Shown: piece after piece, positions 33,432 to 41,269 of the stretch
Layout of the letters: each line of letters opens with the position of its first letter
Position numbering within the stretch: position 1 is the stretch's first letter
Source: Allorhizocola sp044869915
GTDB taxonomy: Bacteria; Actinomycetota; Actinomycetes; Mycobacteriales; Micromonosporaceae
Assembly: GCA_044869915.1 (NCBI GenBank)
Contig: JBIOYB010000343.1
Span: 1 to 48,940, forward strand
DNA: 48,940 bases
Reading direction: 5' to 3'
The notes under the pieces: generated by a model
What the model was told of the DNA's origin: nothing
Seen by the model: the letters and a program-made list of their open reading frames with translations, nothing else
Database searches by the model: none
Position numbers and translations under genes: made by a program

Positions 33432-34180
33432 GCCGATACGCGGCCGAGCTTCGCGATTTGGCCGAGGGCAGGACGGCGCCCGAGGAGTGGCTGGCCTGGT
33501 GGGCGGCGCACGAGGGCGACCTCAAGCGGGTGTGCAAGCCCGGCGTCTTCTTGCGGCTCAAGCCCAGCGGCGCGGCCGAAGACGCCAATCGGGGCGCGCT
33601 GGCGAGCCAGGCGGGCGCGTGCGCGGCTCTGGACGGGCTGGGCGTGGCCTATCAGCGGTCGGATCGCTATCAGCGCGGCTGGGATGAGGCGTTCGAGCGC
33701 TTCGTGCGCGAGAAGAAGGCCGCCGACAAGGTGCGCGCCGAGCGGCTCGGGCCGGTGATTTCGGGCTTGGCGCAGCACTTTCCGCGCTTTGCCCGCTTCC
33801 TGAAGGCCAACCTTGACCAAGTGGAGGTGTGCGAGCCGGGCCTGGACGCCGACGCAGTGTCCACATTGGAGCGCGAGCTGGGCGTGACGTTCCCGCCCGA
33901 TTATCGCGCGTTTTTGACGTGCGTCAGCGAGCTCATGGTCGGCGACACGCTTCAGGTGACCTCCGAGCACCCGTTCGCGCATCCTGTCCTCGATGGCGAT
34001 GGCACGCTGTGCGTGGCCGACTTCTGGCTGGAGGCCGACGGCGACCAGGCGCTGCTGGACCTGCGCGCCGGGGGCACCGGCGCGCCGGTCCTCTACTACG
34101 CCCACTCGGAGCCGGCCGTGCGCCCGCTCGCCAAAACCTTTACCGCTTGGGTCGAGTCGCTGCCGCGCGACCTCGGCTGA
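33407..34180 (+). CDS. SMI1/KNR4-family protein
   Basis: The 257-residue protein begins at GTG 33407 with GAAGG upstream. Its C-terminal half contains the SMI1/KNR4 signature: VSTLERELGVTFPPDYRAFL, CVADFWLEADGDQALLDLRA and PVLYYAHSEPAVRPLAKTFT. Such domains often act as immunity proteins for polymorphic toxins, but no toxin gene is adjacent, so a housekeeping or orphan immunity role is equally possible. The N-terminal 110 residues are Ala/Arg-rich and helical. The 3' end overlaps the convergent Hsp70 gene by 41 bp. Confidence 0.82.
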   Translation: MSDQDPGLSRYAAELRDLAEGRTAPEEWLAWWAAHEGDLKRVCKPGVFLRLKPSGAAEDANRGALASQAGACAALDGLGVAYQRSDRYQRGWDEAFERFVREKKAADKVRAERLGPVISGLAQHFPRFARFLKANLDQVEVCEPGLDADAVSTLERELGVTFPPDYRAFLTCVSELMVGDTLQVTSEHPFAHPVLDGDGTLCVADFWLEADGDQALLDLRAGGTGAPVLYYAHSEPAVRPLAKTFTAWVESLPRDLG

Positions 34181-35696
34181 CCTGTCGCGGCACCGCCGGT
34201 GCGGGAGTCTGCCAACCGTCAAGGTGCCCGTGATAGTCGCCCTTGGCGTCGCTGAGCTCGATGCGCCCGCTGGGCGAGATGGAGAACTCGAAGTCCTCGG
34301 CGCTCAGCACGACCTCGAAACCGTCCAAATTGGAGCCGTTCAGCTCCGCCCGCACGCCCTCGCCCGAGTGCGAGACGACGCGCAACCGGCCCGTGCCCCG
34401 GCTCGGCAGCTTCAGCTCCCGACCCGTGCGGATGAACCGCAGGTCGCCCGAGCCCTGCGCGATCTGGCGCATCTCCAGCAGCGGCGTGTAGGCCTCGTAG
34501 ACGGTCCGCTCCTCGCCCTCCCACTGCAGCAGGATGTCGAACGCCGGCCGGTATTTGTTGACCCGCCCATAGCCGGGCGCCTTTGCCAGCCCTGTCGCGA
34601 CGGCGTTTTCGGGTGAGCCGCAGGCGAGCTCGATGCGCGTGCTCTCGGGGAACAGCCGCCGGAGCCGCTCGGTGACGTAAGGGACCTGGCTCATCCCGCC
34701 GGAGAGCACCACCACGTCGATCTGCTCGGTGAGCTCCTCAAGCGGTATCTGCACCAAATCGGATATGGACTCGGCGCTTGGCAGGCAGGCGATGCGCAAC
34801 GCCGTCGTCACATAGACCTCGGCGCGGTCCATCTGCGGCGAGAACACGTCGTTGAGGTGGGCCCGCGTGTAGGGTATCGACGCGATGCCGAACTCGCGCC
34901 GGGGCAGCTTGACGTCCACGACCGGCACGCTGCTCAGGCTGATCTTGACATCCTGCGCCGCGTAGCGAAGCCGCGCGCGGGCGCGCTTGGGCCGCTCCAG
35001 CATGCGCACGTCAACGCCGGCCGCGGCCAGCGTGTACTCCAGGTCCACCGCGATGGCCTCGTCGAGGCTGTTACCGGCCTCGGCCACGCCCAGCGCCGCG
35101 AGCACCGAAACTTCTTGCGGCCCAAGCACTTCGAGCACCGCGACGTCGAGCGTGCCGCCGCCCATGTCAAACACGAGCACCCGTGCGGGCCCCGCGAAAT
35201 CGGCCGGAACCGCCGACAGCCACGCGATCCCGGCCGCGACCGGCTCGTCGACCAGATCGCCGAGGGTCACCTGGAGCCCGGCCTGGCGGGCCAGCTCGTG
35301 CAGGCGCTTGCGCTGCGCGCCGTCCCACATCGCGGGGCAGCCCAGCAGCGTGGGACTCTTTTCGAGATCCAGCCCGTTCGACAACGCCCGCCGGGCCGAC
35401 TCGCGCAGCATCTCGACCATCAGCTCGTCGGCGCGGATGTCGCGCGTGCCGGTGGGCGTGTCGAGCTGGACGAACGTGCGGCCCTCGGTGATGAACCGCT
35501 TGACGGACCTCACCACCTGCTCCGGCGCCATGTCGAAGACCGGCTCGCCGACCACGACCGAGCCGTCGTCGGCGCGGGCCACCAGGGACGGCATCCACGC
35601 ATAGGTCTCGCCGATGGGCACCACGCCGCCGTCGGAGGCGACAAATATGGTCGAGGTGCCGAAATCAAGCCCGTATCCGTTCTTCAAAGGGGTCAC
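34140..35696 (-). CDS. short Hsp70-family (DnaK-like) ATPase
   Basis: The 518-residue protein starts at GTG 35696. It has the actin-fold ATPase motifs: phosphate 1 GYGLDFGTSTIFVA, connect 1 LVDEPVAAGIAWLSA, phosphate 2 VLVFDMGGGTLDVAVL, adenosine VVLSGGMSQVPYVTE. The ATPase domain fills about residues 1-390. The remaining 130 residues are beta-rich and unlike the DnaK substrate-binding domain, and the lid is missing. It is therefore a specialised Hsp70-like protein, not the housekeeping chaperone, and no DnaJ or GrpE is nearby. It is the third gene of an operon with a methyltransferase and a winged-helix protein; its ribosome site is in a triplicated 11-bp repeat. Confidence 0.87.
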   Translation of the reverse strand: MTPLKNGYGLDFGTSTIFVASDGGVVPIGETYAWMPSLVARADDGSVVVGEPVFDMAPEQVVRSVKRFITEGRTFVQLDTPTGTRDIRADELMVEMLRESARRALSNGLDLEKSPTLLGCPAMWDGAQRKRLHELARQAGLQVTLGDLVDEPVAAGIAWLSAVPADFAGPARVLVFDMGGGTLDVAVLEVLGPQEVSVLAALGVAEAGNSLDEAIAVDLEYTLAAAGVDVRMLERPKRARARLRYAAQDVKISLSSVPVVDVKLPRREFGIASIPYTRAHLNDVFSPQMDRAEVYVTTALRIACLPSAESISDLVQIPLEELTEQIDVVVLSGGMSQVPYVTERLRRLFPESTRIELACGSPENAVATGLAKAPGYGRVNKYRPAFDILLQWEGEERTVYEAYTPLLEMRQIAQGSGDLRFIRTGRELKLPSRGTGRLRVVSHSGEGVRAELNGSNLDGFEVVLSAEDFEFSISPSGRIELSDAKGDYHGHLDGWQTPAPAVPRQVSRGRAAATRPKR

Positions 35697-35697
35697 C

Positions 35698-35730
35698 TAT
35701 TCCTCGACTATTCCTCGACTATTCCTCAAC
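35698..35730. repeat. three tandem 11-bp repeats carrying ribosome-binding sites
   Basis: TATTCCTCGAC at 35698-35708 and 35709-35719, with TATTCCTCAAC at 35720-35730. On the minus strand each copy reads GAGGAATAG: an SD plus a TAG. The middle region holds the stop codon of the winged-helix gene, and the last copy places GAGG 5 nt before the hsp70 GTG. Confidence 0.9.
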
Positions 35731-36393
35731 CACTGCCTTGCCCAGGAGCACATCTTCTTCGCTGCCGCGCTTCCAGATATACCCGGGCCGGACAACAACC
35801 ACCGACGCTCCGTCGCGAATCCTGCCCACAATGGACTGATGCTTTTTGCGGTCAAACCTGGTTGTTTCGCCCGCCTGGCCCACCGGGTCGAGCCCGCTGC
35901 GCTTCACCCATGCTCGCACCTGACGGATCATCACCGGCGGCTCGGTCTCGTTGGCGATCAGCTCCTCGACCTCGCTGGCCAGTTCGGCCAGGCGCCGCGC
36001 GCTGTCTATCTCACTCTGCCGCCGCCTCGCCGCGTCTTCCGGATTGTCTTTTTTGGAGGGTACCGACAGAGCCGCCCGGATCACTTTGACCAGCGCCGTC
36101 CGGCGCGGGCCGGCCAGCCCGTCCTCGAGCAGCAGCTCAAGGGCCTCGGCCGGGGACAGCTCGGCCAGCTCGTCGGCGATCCAACGGTAGCGGCTGCCCT
36201 CGATCGCCACGAACTCGTGCGCCTTGACGTCCTTTTGCACCGCCACCCACGCATTGTCGGCGGCGAGCCGGCTCATCCCCTTGGCCTGCAACACCTTCCG
36301 GATATCGGCCGGCGAGAGTGCCTTGCCCGCTTCGCGCAGGATCTGCAGCACCGTGTCCAGCAGGGTATCCGAGGGGTGGGGCGCGCCAGTCAC
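35719..36393 (-). CDS. winged-helix protein partner of the Hsp70-like gene
   Basis: The GTG at 36393 overlaps the methyltransferase stop (GTGA). The 224-residue protein opens with LDTVLQILREAGKALSPADI, RKVLQAKGMSRLAADNAWVA and VAIEGSRYRWI, a winged-helix-like fold over about residues 10-65. A charged helical middle follows (EDAARRRQSEIDSARRLAEL). It ends in a short beta-rich segment (GASVVVVRPGYIWKRGSEED). No family name is recognised. It could be a DNA-binding or protein-binding adaptor of the Hsp70. Confidence 0.75.
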   Translation of the reverse strand: MTGAPHPSDTLLDTVLQILREAGKALSPADIRKVLQAKGMSRLAADNAWVAVQKDVKAHEFVAIEGSRYRWIADELAELSPAEALELLLEDGLAGPRRTALVKVIRAALSVPSKKDNPEDAARRRQSEIDSARRLAELASEVEELIANETEPPVMIRQVRAWVKRSGLDPVGQAGETTRFDRKKHQSIVGRIRDGASVVVVRPGYIWKRGSEEDVLLGKAVVEE

Positions 36394-37241
36394 GCCTGCA
36401 CTGTAACCAGCTCGAGGAACCGGTAGCTGAGCAGGCCGTGGATGAGGGCGTGCTGCAGGGCGTTGCCGCCCACGAGCGACTGCCAATAGTCGCCTGAAAG
36501 GCGCAATGGGCGGCCCAGCGCGAGCATCAGGCTGACCCAGCGATCGCGCGGGCGGCGCAGCTCCAGATGGGCGGTCAGGTCCAGGTCGCGCACGAGGGTC
36601 AGCCCGTGCCGGGCCGCCACCTCGCGCACCTCGTCGACCGTGAGCAGCGAGCCGGCGTGCCACCCGCCGCGGAACTCGGCCAGCCAGCGCTCGCCCTTGG
36701 GCGTCGCGCCGGTCTCGCGTCCCGCCTTGGGGGTGAGGAAGTCGTCGCACACGATGAGCCTGCCGCCGGGGCGCAGGGTGCGCGCGGCCTGCTCAAAGTA
36801 GCGGCCGGCGTCGGGGCTGTGGATGAACGCCTCGATGGAAAACGTCACGTCGGCCACGCCGGTGAGGTCGTCGGGCAGGGCCAGAAAGTCGCCCACCCGG
36901 CAGCGGACCCGCTCGCCCGCGCCCGTCTCGGCGATCAGCTCCGCCGCGCGGGCGGCCTGGGCCGGGCTGAGCGTGACCCCCTCGCCAGTCATGTCGACCC
37001 GGTCGGCCAGGTAAAGCAGGCTGGCGGCCAGCCCGCAGCCCAGATCGACCACCGTGGGCTTGGCGACACCCGCCGGAAGTGCCGCGAGGATGAGCTCGTC
37101 GACGTGGTGGAAGGCCCCGGCGCGCGTGGTGACGCCCGGCCCCCAGACGGCGCGATGGATGGACGCGCCGCCCTGGCCCAGCCGCTCGAACGCGGCGGCG
37201 TTGTTGTCGTAGTAGCGCCGCACGCCCTCGGTAAAGGTCAT
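36390..37241 (-). CDS. class I SAM-dependent methyltransferase (small-molecule/cyclopropane-synthase-like)
   Basis: The 283-residue protein from ATG 37241 begins GVRRYYDNNAAAFERLGQGG and has motif I VVDLGCGLAASLLYLADRVD. It also has GVTLSPAQAARAAELIAETG and FSIEAFIHSPDAGRYFEQAA, with LRPGGRLIVCDDFLTP. The pattern resembles the group that includes glycine/sarcosine, geranyl-diphosphate and related C- and N-methyltransferases. It is first in the methyltransferase/winged-helix/Hsp70 operon and divergent, 43 bp away, from a condensation-domain gene, suggesting a shared small-molecule pathway. Confidence 0.85.
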   Translation of the reverse strand: MTFTEGVRRYYDNNAAAFERLGQGGASIHRAVWGPGVTTRAGAFHHVDELILAALPAGVAKPTVVDLGCGLAASLLYLADRVDMTGEGVTLSPAQAARAAELIAETGAGERVRCRVGDFLALPDDLTGVADVTFSIEAFIHSPDAGRYFEQAARTLRPGGRLIVCDDFLTPKAGRETGATPKGERWLAEFRGGWHAGSLLTVDEVREVAARHGLTLVRDLDLTAHLELRRPRDRWVSLMLALGRPLRLSGDYWQSLVGGNALQHALIHGLLSYRFLELVTVQA

Positions 37242-37284
37242 AGTCGCACTGTAAACGAGGCGGCCGCGACCGTATCGTGTCCGC

Positions 37285-38643
37285 ATGCGCGAGGCAGATC
37301 GGTTTACAGGTCGTTATCGCGTGCACGCCGAGTTCGCCGGGGAGCGGGCGGGCACCGCCCCGTTGACGTGGGGTCAGCGGGGCATGTGGGAGGCCATCGG
37401 GCGCAACCCGCCCGGCCACTTCAACATCCCGATGGTGCTAGCGGCGCCCCGGCGGCCGGCTGTGTCCGTGCGGCGGGCGGCCGAGGCGATCGGCGGGTTG
37501 GTGTCGCGGCACGAGTCGCTGCGGACGCGCATCATCGAGATCGAAGCCGGGCCGGCGCAGGAGGTGGCGCGCCTCGGGCGGCTGCCCATCGAGGTGGTGG
37601 AGGGCGGTGTGGCCGCCGAAGTTCAGGCGTCTCTTGCCGGGCCGGCGTTCGCCTACCCGGACGAATGGCCGCTGCGCGTGGGCCTCGTCACACAGGACGG
37701 CGCGGTGCGCCAGATCGTGCTCGTCTTCTGCCACACGGCCACCGACTGGCAGGGCGCCGAGGTGGTCGCGCGGGACCTGCGGCTGCTCCTGCGTGGTTCG
37801 GCGCTGCCCGCGCTCGAGCTGCAACCGCTGGACCTCGCCCGCGCGCAGGCGGTGTCCGGGGCCGACCGCACGCGGCGCGCGGTCGACTACTGGACGGGCG
37901 CCTTCCGGTCCATGCCGCCGGCGATGTTCCCCGCCGCGGGCACGCCCCCGGAGCCCCCCAACCATCAGGCCGTGCTCACCTCGCGGGCGCTCGACGGCGC
38001 CGCGCGGGCGATCGCGGCACGGCACCGGGTCAGCACGACGACCGTGCTGCTGGCCGCGACCGTGGGGCTGATCGGCTCGTGGACCGGCCATCGCATGTGC
38101 GCGCTGCACACGTTGGTGAACAACAGGTTTCAGGCCGGCCACGCCGATATCGTGGGGATGCTCGCCCAGCTCGGGTTGGTCGTGGTGGACCTGTCGGACG
38201 CGCCGGCCTTTGACGAACTGGTCACGCGCACGTGGCAGGCGGCGCTGCTGGGCTATCGGCGGGCCTACTACGACCAGGCCGCGCTCGACGCGACCCGGGC
38301 GGAGGTGGGCCGCGAGCGGGGCACCGTGATAAACCCGTTCTGCTGCTTCAACGATATGCGGTCCACAGTGGACACCGAGCCGGGCATCGTGCCGGATCCG
38401 GCGGCCATGGTCGCCGCGCTCGGCGAGAGCACGCTGGCCGTCGAGCCACACGCGCCGCTCAATTGCCGCTTCTGCCTTCGGGTCGAGCCGGCGGCGGGCA
38501 CGCTGACGGTCGTGCTGACCGCCGACGCCCGGAGCCTATCGTCTGTCCAGATCGGACAGTTCCTGACGGATTTGGAGCGGGTCGTGGTGAACGCCGCTTG
38601 CCAATCCGATTGTGAGAGGGTCACTCCCGCAGGCCTTCCATGA
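37285..38643 (+). CDS. stand-alone NRPS-type condensation-domain protein
   Basis: The 452-residue protein is one condensation-like domain. APLTWGQRGMWEAIGRNPPG corresponds to C1, VSRHESLRTRIIEIEAG to C2, IVLVFCHTATDWQGAEVVAR to C3, LHTLVNNRFQAGHADIVGML to C5 and VGRERGTVINPFCCFND to later motifs. In C3 the canonical HHxxxDG is CHxxxDW: His150, the catalytic second His, and Asp154 remain, while the first His and the Gly are changed. No adenylation or carrier domain is near, so it may acylate or amidate a free substrate, or act on a carrier encoded elsewhere. Its 3' end lies in a tandem repeat. Confidence 0.82.
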   Translation: MREADRFTGRYRVHAEFAGERAGTAPLTWGQRGMWEAIGRNPPGHFNIPMVLAAPRRPAVSVRRAAEAIGGLVSRHESLRTRIIEIEAGPAQEVARLGRLPIEVVEGGVAAEVQASLAGPAFAYPDEWPLRVGLVTQDGAVRQIVLVFCHTATDWQGAEVVARDLRLLLRGSALPALELQPLDLARAQAVSGADRTRRAVDYWTGAFRSMPPAMFPAAGTPPEPPNHQAVLTSRALDGAARAIAARHRVSTTTVLLAATVGLIGSWTGHRMCALHTLVNNRFQAGHADIVGMLAQLGLVVVDLSDAPAFDELVTRTWQAALLGYRRAYYDQAALDATRAEVGRERGTVINPFCCFNDMRSTVDTEPGIVPDPAAMVAALGESTLAVEPHAPLNCRFCLRVEPAAGTLTVVLTADARSLSSVQIGQFLTDLERVVVNAACQSDCERVTPAGLP

Positions 38644-38744
38644 AGCGCCGGCTTCGCTGAAGGAGGGCTACTCCCGCAGGCCTCCATGAAACGCCGGCCT
38701 CGCCGATGGAGGGCTACTCGCGCAGGCCCTCCATGAAACGCCGG
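38623..38744. repeat. 46/47-bp tandem repeat (2.6 copies) across two convergent gene ends
   Basis: Copy 1 is 38623-38669, copy 2 is 38670-38715 and a partial copy 3 is 38716-38744, beginning ACTCCCGCAGGCC (ACTCGCGCAGGCC in copy 3). Each full copy can fold (CCTCCAT/ATGGAGG in copy 2, GAAGC/GCTTC in copy 1). The condensation gene ends inside copy 1, and the minus-strand gene ends at the copy 2/3 border. Copies 1 and 2 therefore look like duplicates of the minus-strand gene's 3' end and may act as terminators. Confidence 0.9.
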
Positions 38745-39142
38745 AAGAAACCGCCCTCACGGGGCAGGGGTTGGGCGGGCGGCGGGGCCTCGCGGCGCTG
38801 GGTCGCGATGGGCCGGTCATAGTCGGTGCGCGCGATGGCGTCGATGGTCTGCTGCTCGGTGAAACCGTCCGAACCGGCGATGTTCGGCACAAACCCGACC
38901 AGCACGCCGTCGCGCAGCACCTGCGCCTCGAGACCGGCAGTGCCGTCGGTGTCCCAGATGGCCTCGCGCCCGTCCGGCAGCGCGACCCTGATCCCAAATT
39001 GTGAAACGCCCGCCCGCGGCTGCGCCAGGTGGGCCGGAACGCCCAGCTCGCGCAGTGCGTCGACGACGCGTCGTGCCCTCGGCTCTTGCATGAAATCCAC
39101 CGTAGGCGTGAAGTCTGTGTGCTCGCTGAGCATGACATGCAT
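38714..39142 (-). CDS. hypothetical protein, 142 residues
   Basis: I do not recognise a family. From ATG 39142 (or 39133) the protein has an N-terminal alpha/beta part (ARRVVDALRELGVPAHLAQP, FGIRVALPDGREAIWDTDGT, VLVGFVPNIAGSDGFTEQQT). A Pro-rich tail ends in FFRRFMEGLRE. It looks like a small cytosolic protein. The start is 16 bp from the divergent MetE-like gene, and its 3' end has been duplicated into a tandem repeat. Confidence 0.7.
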   Translation of the reverse strand: MHVMLSEHTDFTPTVDFMQEPRARRVVDALRELGVPAHLAQPRAGVSQFGIRVALPDGREAIWDTDGTAGLEAQVLRDGVLVGFVPNIAGSDGFTEQQTIDAIARTDYDRPIATQRREAPPPAQPLPREGGFFRRFMEGLRE

Positions 39143-39158
39143 TGATAGGCTTGTATTC

Positions 39159-40169
39159 ATGAGCCTACCTACGGAGCCGATCGGAAGTATCCCACGCCTG
39201 CCGTCCGCGGACTCGGACGAAGCCGCACTGCGGGACACGATCGAGCGGTTTGAGGCGACCGGATCACCGGTCATCACCGATGGCGAGCAGACCAAGCCGA
39301 GCTTCGCCACCTATCCGATCAACGGGTCGAAGCAGTTCGATGGCGAGGGCGCCATCGTGCCGTTCGCCGACGGGCACACGCGCCAGCTGCCGCGGCTCGT
39401 CGAAGGGCCGTTCCACTACACGGTTTACGCCGACAAATACCTCGCCGCCGCCCGGCGCTACGCGAGCGTGCCCGTGAAGCAGGCCGTCATCGCACCCTCG
39501 CTGCTGAGCCTGTTTTATCCGGCGGCGGGCGTCCCCGGGTACCCAAAAGAAGCCTTTGAAGAAGATCTTGTCGCCGAGGCGGAGGTGGACATCCGGCGCA
39601 GTCTGCGGGCCGGGGCGCACTGCGTGCAACTGGACTTCACCGAGGCACGGCTGTCGATAAAGCTCGATCCCAGCGGAGGGATGCTCAAGGCGTTGGTGGG
39701 CCTGAACAATCGGGTCCTCGAGCGGTTCACCGACGAGGAGCGCCAACGGATAGGCGTGCATACTTGCCCGGGCGGCGACCAGGACTCGACGCACAGCGCC
39801 GACGTGGACTACGCCGGGCTGCTGCCGGAGCTGTTCCGCACCAACGTGGGCAACTTCTACCTCCAGCTGGCGAGCGAGGCCGACCCCGAGCGCGTGCTCG
39901 GCGTCGTGCGCGACAACCTCCACAGTGGACAGCGCGTCTTCGTGGGCGTCACGGATCCCATCGATCCGGTGGTGGAGACACCGGAACGGGTGCGCGATCG
40001 TGTTTTGCTCGCGGCCCGATACATCCCGCTCGACCAGCTCGGGACGTGCGACGACTGCGGGTTCGCGCCCTTCGCCGACGACATGTCGACATCGCGCGAC
40101 ATCGCGTTCGCCAAGATCAGGGCTCGGGTGGAGGGGAACGCTTTGGCGAGCGAGCGGCTTGGACTATGA
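39159..40169 (+). CDS. cobalamin-independent methionine synthase-like (MetE C-terminal-domain family) protein
   Basis: The 336-residue protein corresponds to the catalytic barrel of MetE without the N-terminal half. It has ALRDTIERFEATGSPVITDG near the start, GAHCVQLDFTEARLSIKLDP, the zinc-ligand region IGVHTCPGGDQDSTHSADVD (His-x-Cys), and DQLGTCDDCGFAPFADDMST with the third Cys. Family members transfer methyl groups from folate or other donors to a thiol. Stand-alone versions are often core methionine synthases using another methyl donor, or uncharacterised methyltransferases. The ATG is preceded by only 16 bp of shared intergenic DNA, so the mRNA is probably leaderless. Confidence 0.85.
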   Translation: MSLPTEPIGSIPRLPSADSDEAALRDTIERFEATGSPVITDGEQTKPSFATYPINGSKQFDGEGAIVPFADGHTRQLPRLVEGPFHYTVYADKYLAAARRYASVPVKQAVIAPSLLSLFYPAAGVPGYPKEAFEEDLVAEAEVDIRRSLRAGAHCVQLDFTEARLSIKLDPSGGMLKALVGLNNRVLERFTDEERQRIGVHTCPGGDQDSTHSADVDYAGLLPELFRTNVGNFYLQLASEADPERVLGVVRDNLHSGQRVFVGVTDPIDPVVETPERVRDRVLLAARYIPLDQLGTCDDCGFAPFADDMSTSRDIAFAKIRARVEGNALASERLGL

Positions 40170-40326
40170 CCATGGACGAGTGCTCGAATCCGGCGTAGGC
40201 CTTCTCGCCCAACGGTTTCGCATAGCGGCGCTCGATGGCGGCCAGGATGGCGTCCGAGCGCCGCATCCGCCCCGGGAGATATCGCGGTCCGGCAGGCTTG
40301 AACCCGAGCCGGTCCGACCCCACCAT
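40117..40326 (-). CDS. possible small protein, 69 residues
   Basis: From ATG 40326 the minus frame reads MVGSDRLGFKPAGPRYLPGR, then SDAILAAIERRYAKPLGEKA and YAGFEHSSMVIVQAARS, stop at 40117. Codon third positions are GC-rich and the residue mix is protein-like. It overlaps the MetE-like 3' end by 53 bp. No family recognised. The remaining sequence to 40489 shows nothing further. Confidence 0.4.
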   Translation of the reverse strand: MVGSDRLGFKPAGPRYLPGRMRRSDAILAAIERRYAKPLGEKAYAGFEHSSMVIVQAARSPKRSPPPEP

Positions 40327-40489
40327 TTCCCCGAAAGGCGCGGATCTTCGCGCGTCGGGTGGGCAAGAGGTTGCCACGGCATGCCGATCGGGGCGAGCGT
40401 GGCCTGCCGGGCGGCCGCGGAGCGGTGGCCCGTGGCAGGCACGGCATGAAGGGCTGGTCAGGGCGGCGCGTGCGTTGCAGGATATCGGG

Positions 40490-41260
40490 ATGGCTGACGA
40501 CCGCTCGCTGTCCTATCGCCCCCGCACCGGTGCCGGCCTCGTGGCCAAGCTGAGCGCTGGAGTGCTCGCCTGGCTGCTGGCAGGTTACGTGATGACGACC
40601 ATCGCGTTGAGCGGGCCGGACCGATTCGGCCGCACGTTTGTCGTGTGGGCCGGGGCGATCGCGCTGAGCGGCGGATTCGTCCGGGTGCTCGAGTCGAAGT
40701 ATCCGCGGTTGCGGCCGCACGCCTGGACACTTCTTGCCGTCGCCGTGCCCGTCGGGCTGGTCGGGCGGCTCGGCGTCTTTGACCCGGTCGCGGCGGGACT
40801 GGTCACGGTCGGGGCGTGCTGGGCGGCATGTGCCGCGGGCACCTGGCTGGCGATGGACAGCACAACCGATCTGATTGTGTGGCGCGCGCAGGACCTCGCG
40901 CACAGTCCGGCCGTCACGTTCACGACAAGTGGGGTCGACTTCCAGCCCGCCTTCGGCCGCTCGTCAATCGTCCACCTGGCCTGGCCCGAGGTGCTCGCGG
41001 TGGCGTTGGTGCCCGGCCCGATCGGGCGGCCGGCGTTGTGCGTCGTCCCGCAAAACGATCTGCCGCCCGCCGAGGTGGCACGTGACGGTGGGATCGACGC
41101 CGACGCCGTCAAATACATGCACCGTTACCGGTTGTTCGACACGCCGATCGCGCTGTATCTGCACAACACCAAGGGGCCGGCGCTGCCCACCCTCGACCGG
41201 ATGCTGGGCCGGTGGACCAGCGGCAGGCTCAGTCTCGACACCGGGCGGCACCCGATCTGA
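40490..41260 (+). CDS. uncharacterised membrane protein
   Basis: The 256-residue protein from ATG 40490 has three or four N-terminal helices (AKLSAGVLAWLLAGYVMTTI, RTFVVWAGAIALSGGFVRVL, AWTLLAVAVPVGLVGRLGVF, GLVTVGACWAACAAGTWLAM). A cytoplasmic beta-rich part follows (IVHLAWPEVLAVALVPGPIG ... YRLFDTPIALYLHNTKGP), resembling a PH-like domain. No function recognised. Confidence 0.75.
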   Translation: MADDRSLSYRPRTGAGLVAKLSAGVLAWLLAGYVMTTIALSGPDRFGRTFVVWAGAIALSGGFVRVLESKYPRLRPHAWTLLAVAVPVGLVGRLGVFDPVAAGLVTVGACWAACAAGTWLAMDSTTDLIVWRAQDLAHSPAVTFTTSGVDFQPAFGRSSIVHLAWPEVLAVALVPGPIGRPALCVVPQNDLPPAEVARDGGIDADAVKYMHRYRLFDTPIALYLHNTKGPALPTLDRMLGRWTSGRLSLDTGRHPI

Positions 41261-41269
41261 AACCGGATC

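Noticed and set aside
33407..34180. SMI1/KNR4 protein as immunity gene of a polymorphic toxin system
   Set aside because: No toxin, secretion or repeat-rich gene lies within the window, so a toxin-immunity unit cannot be supported.
38668..39138. Second minus-strand frame over the 142-aa gene ending in a repeated GGLRE
   Set aside because: It is a frame-shifted shadow; its similarity at the end comes only from the tandem repeat.
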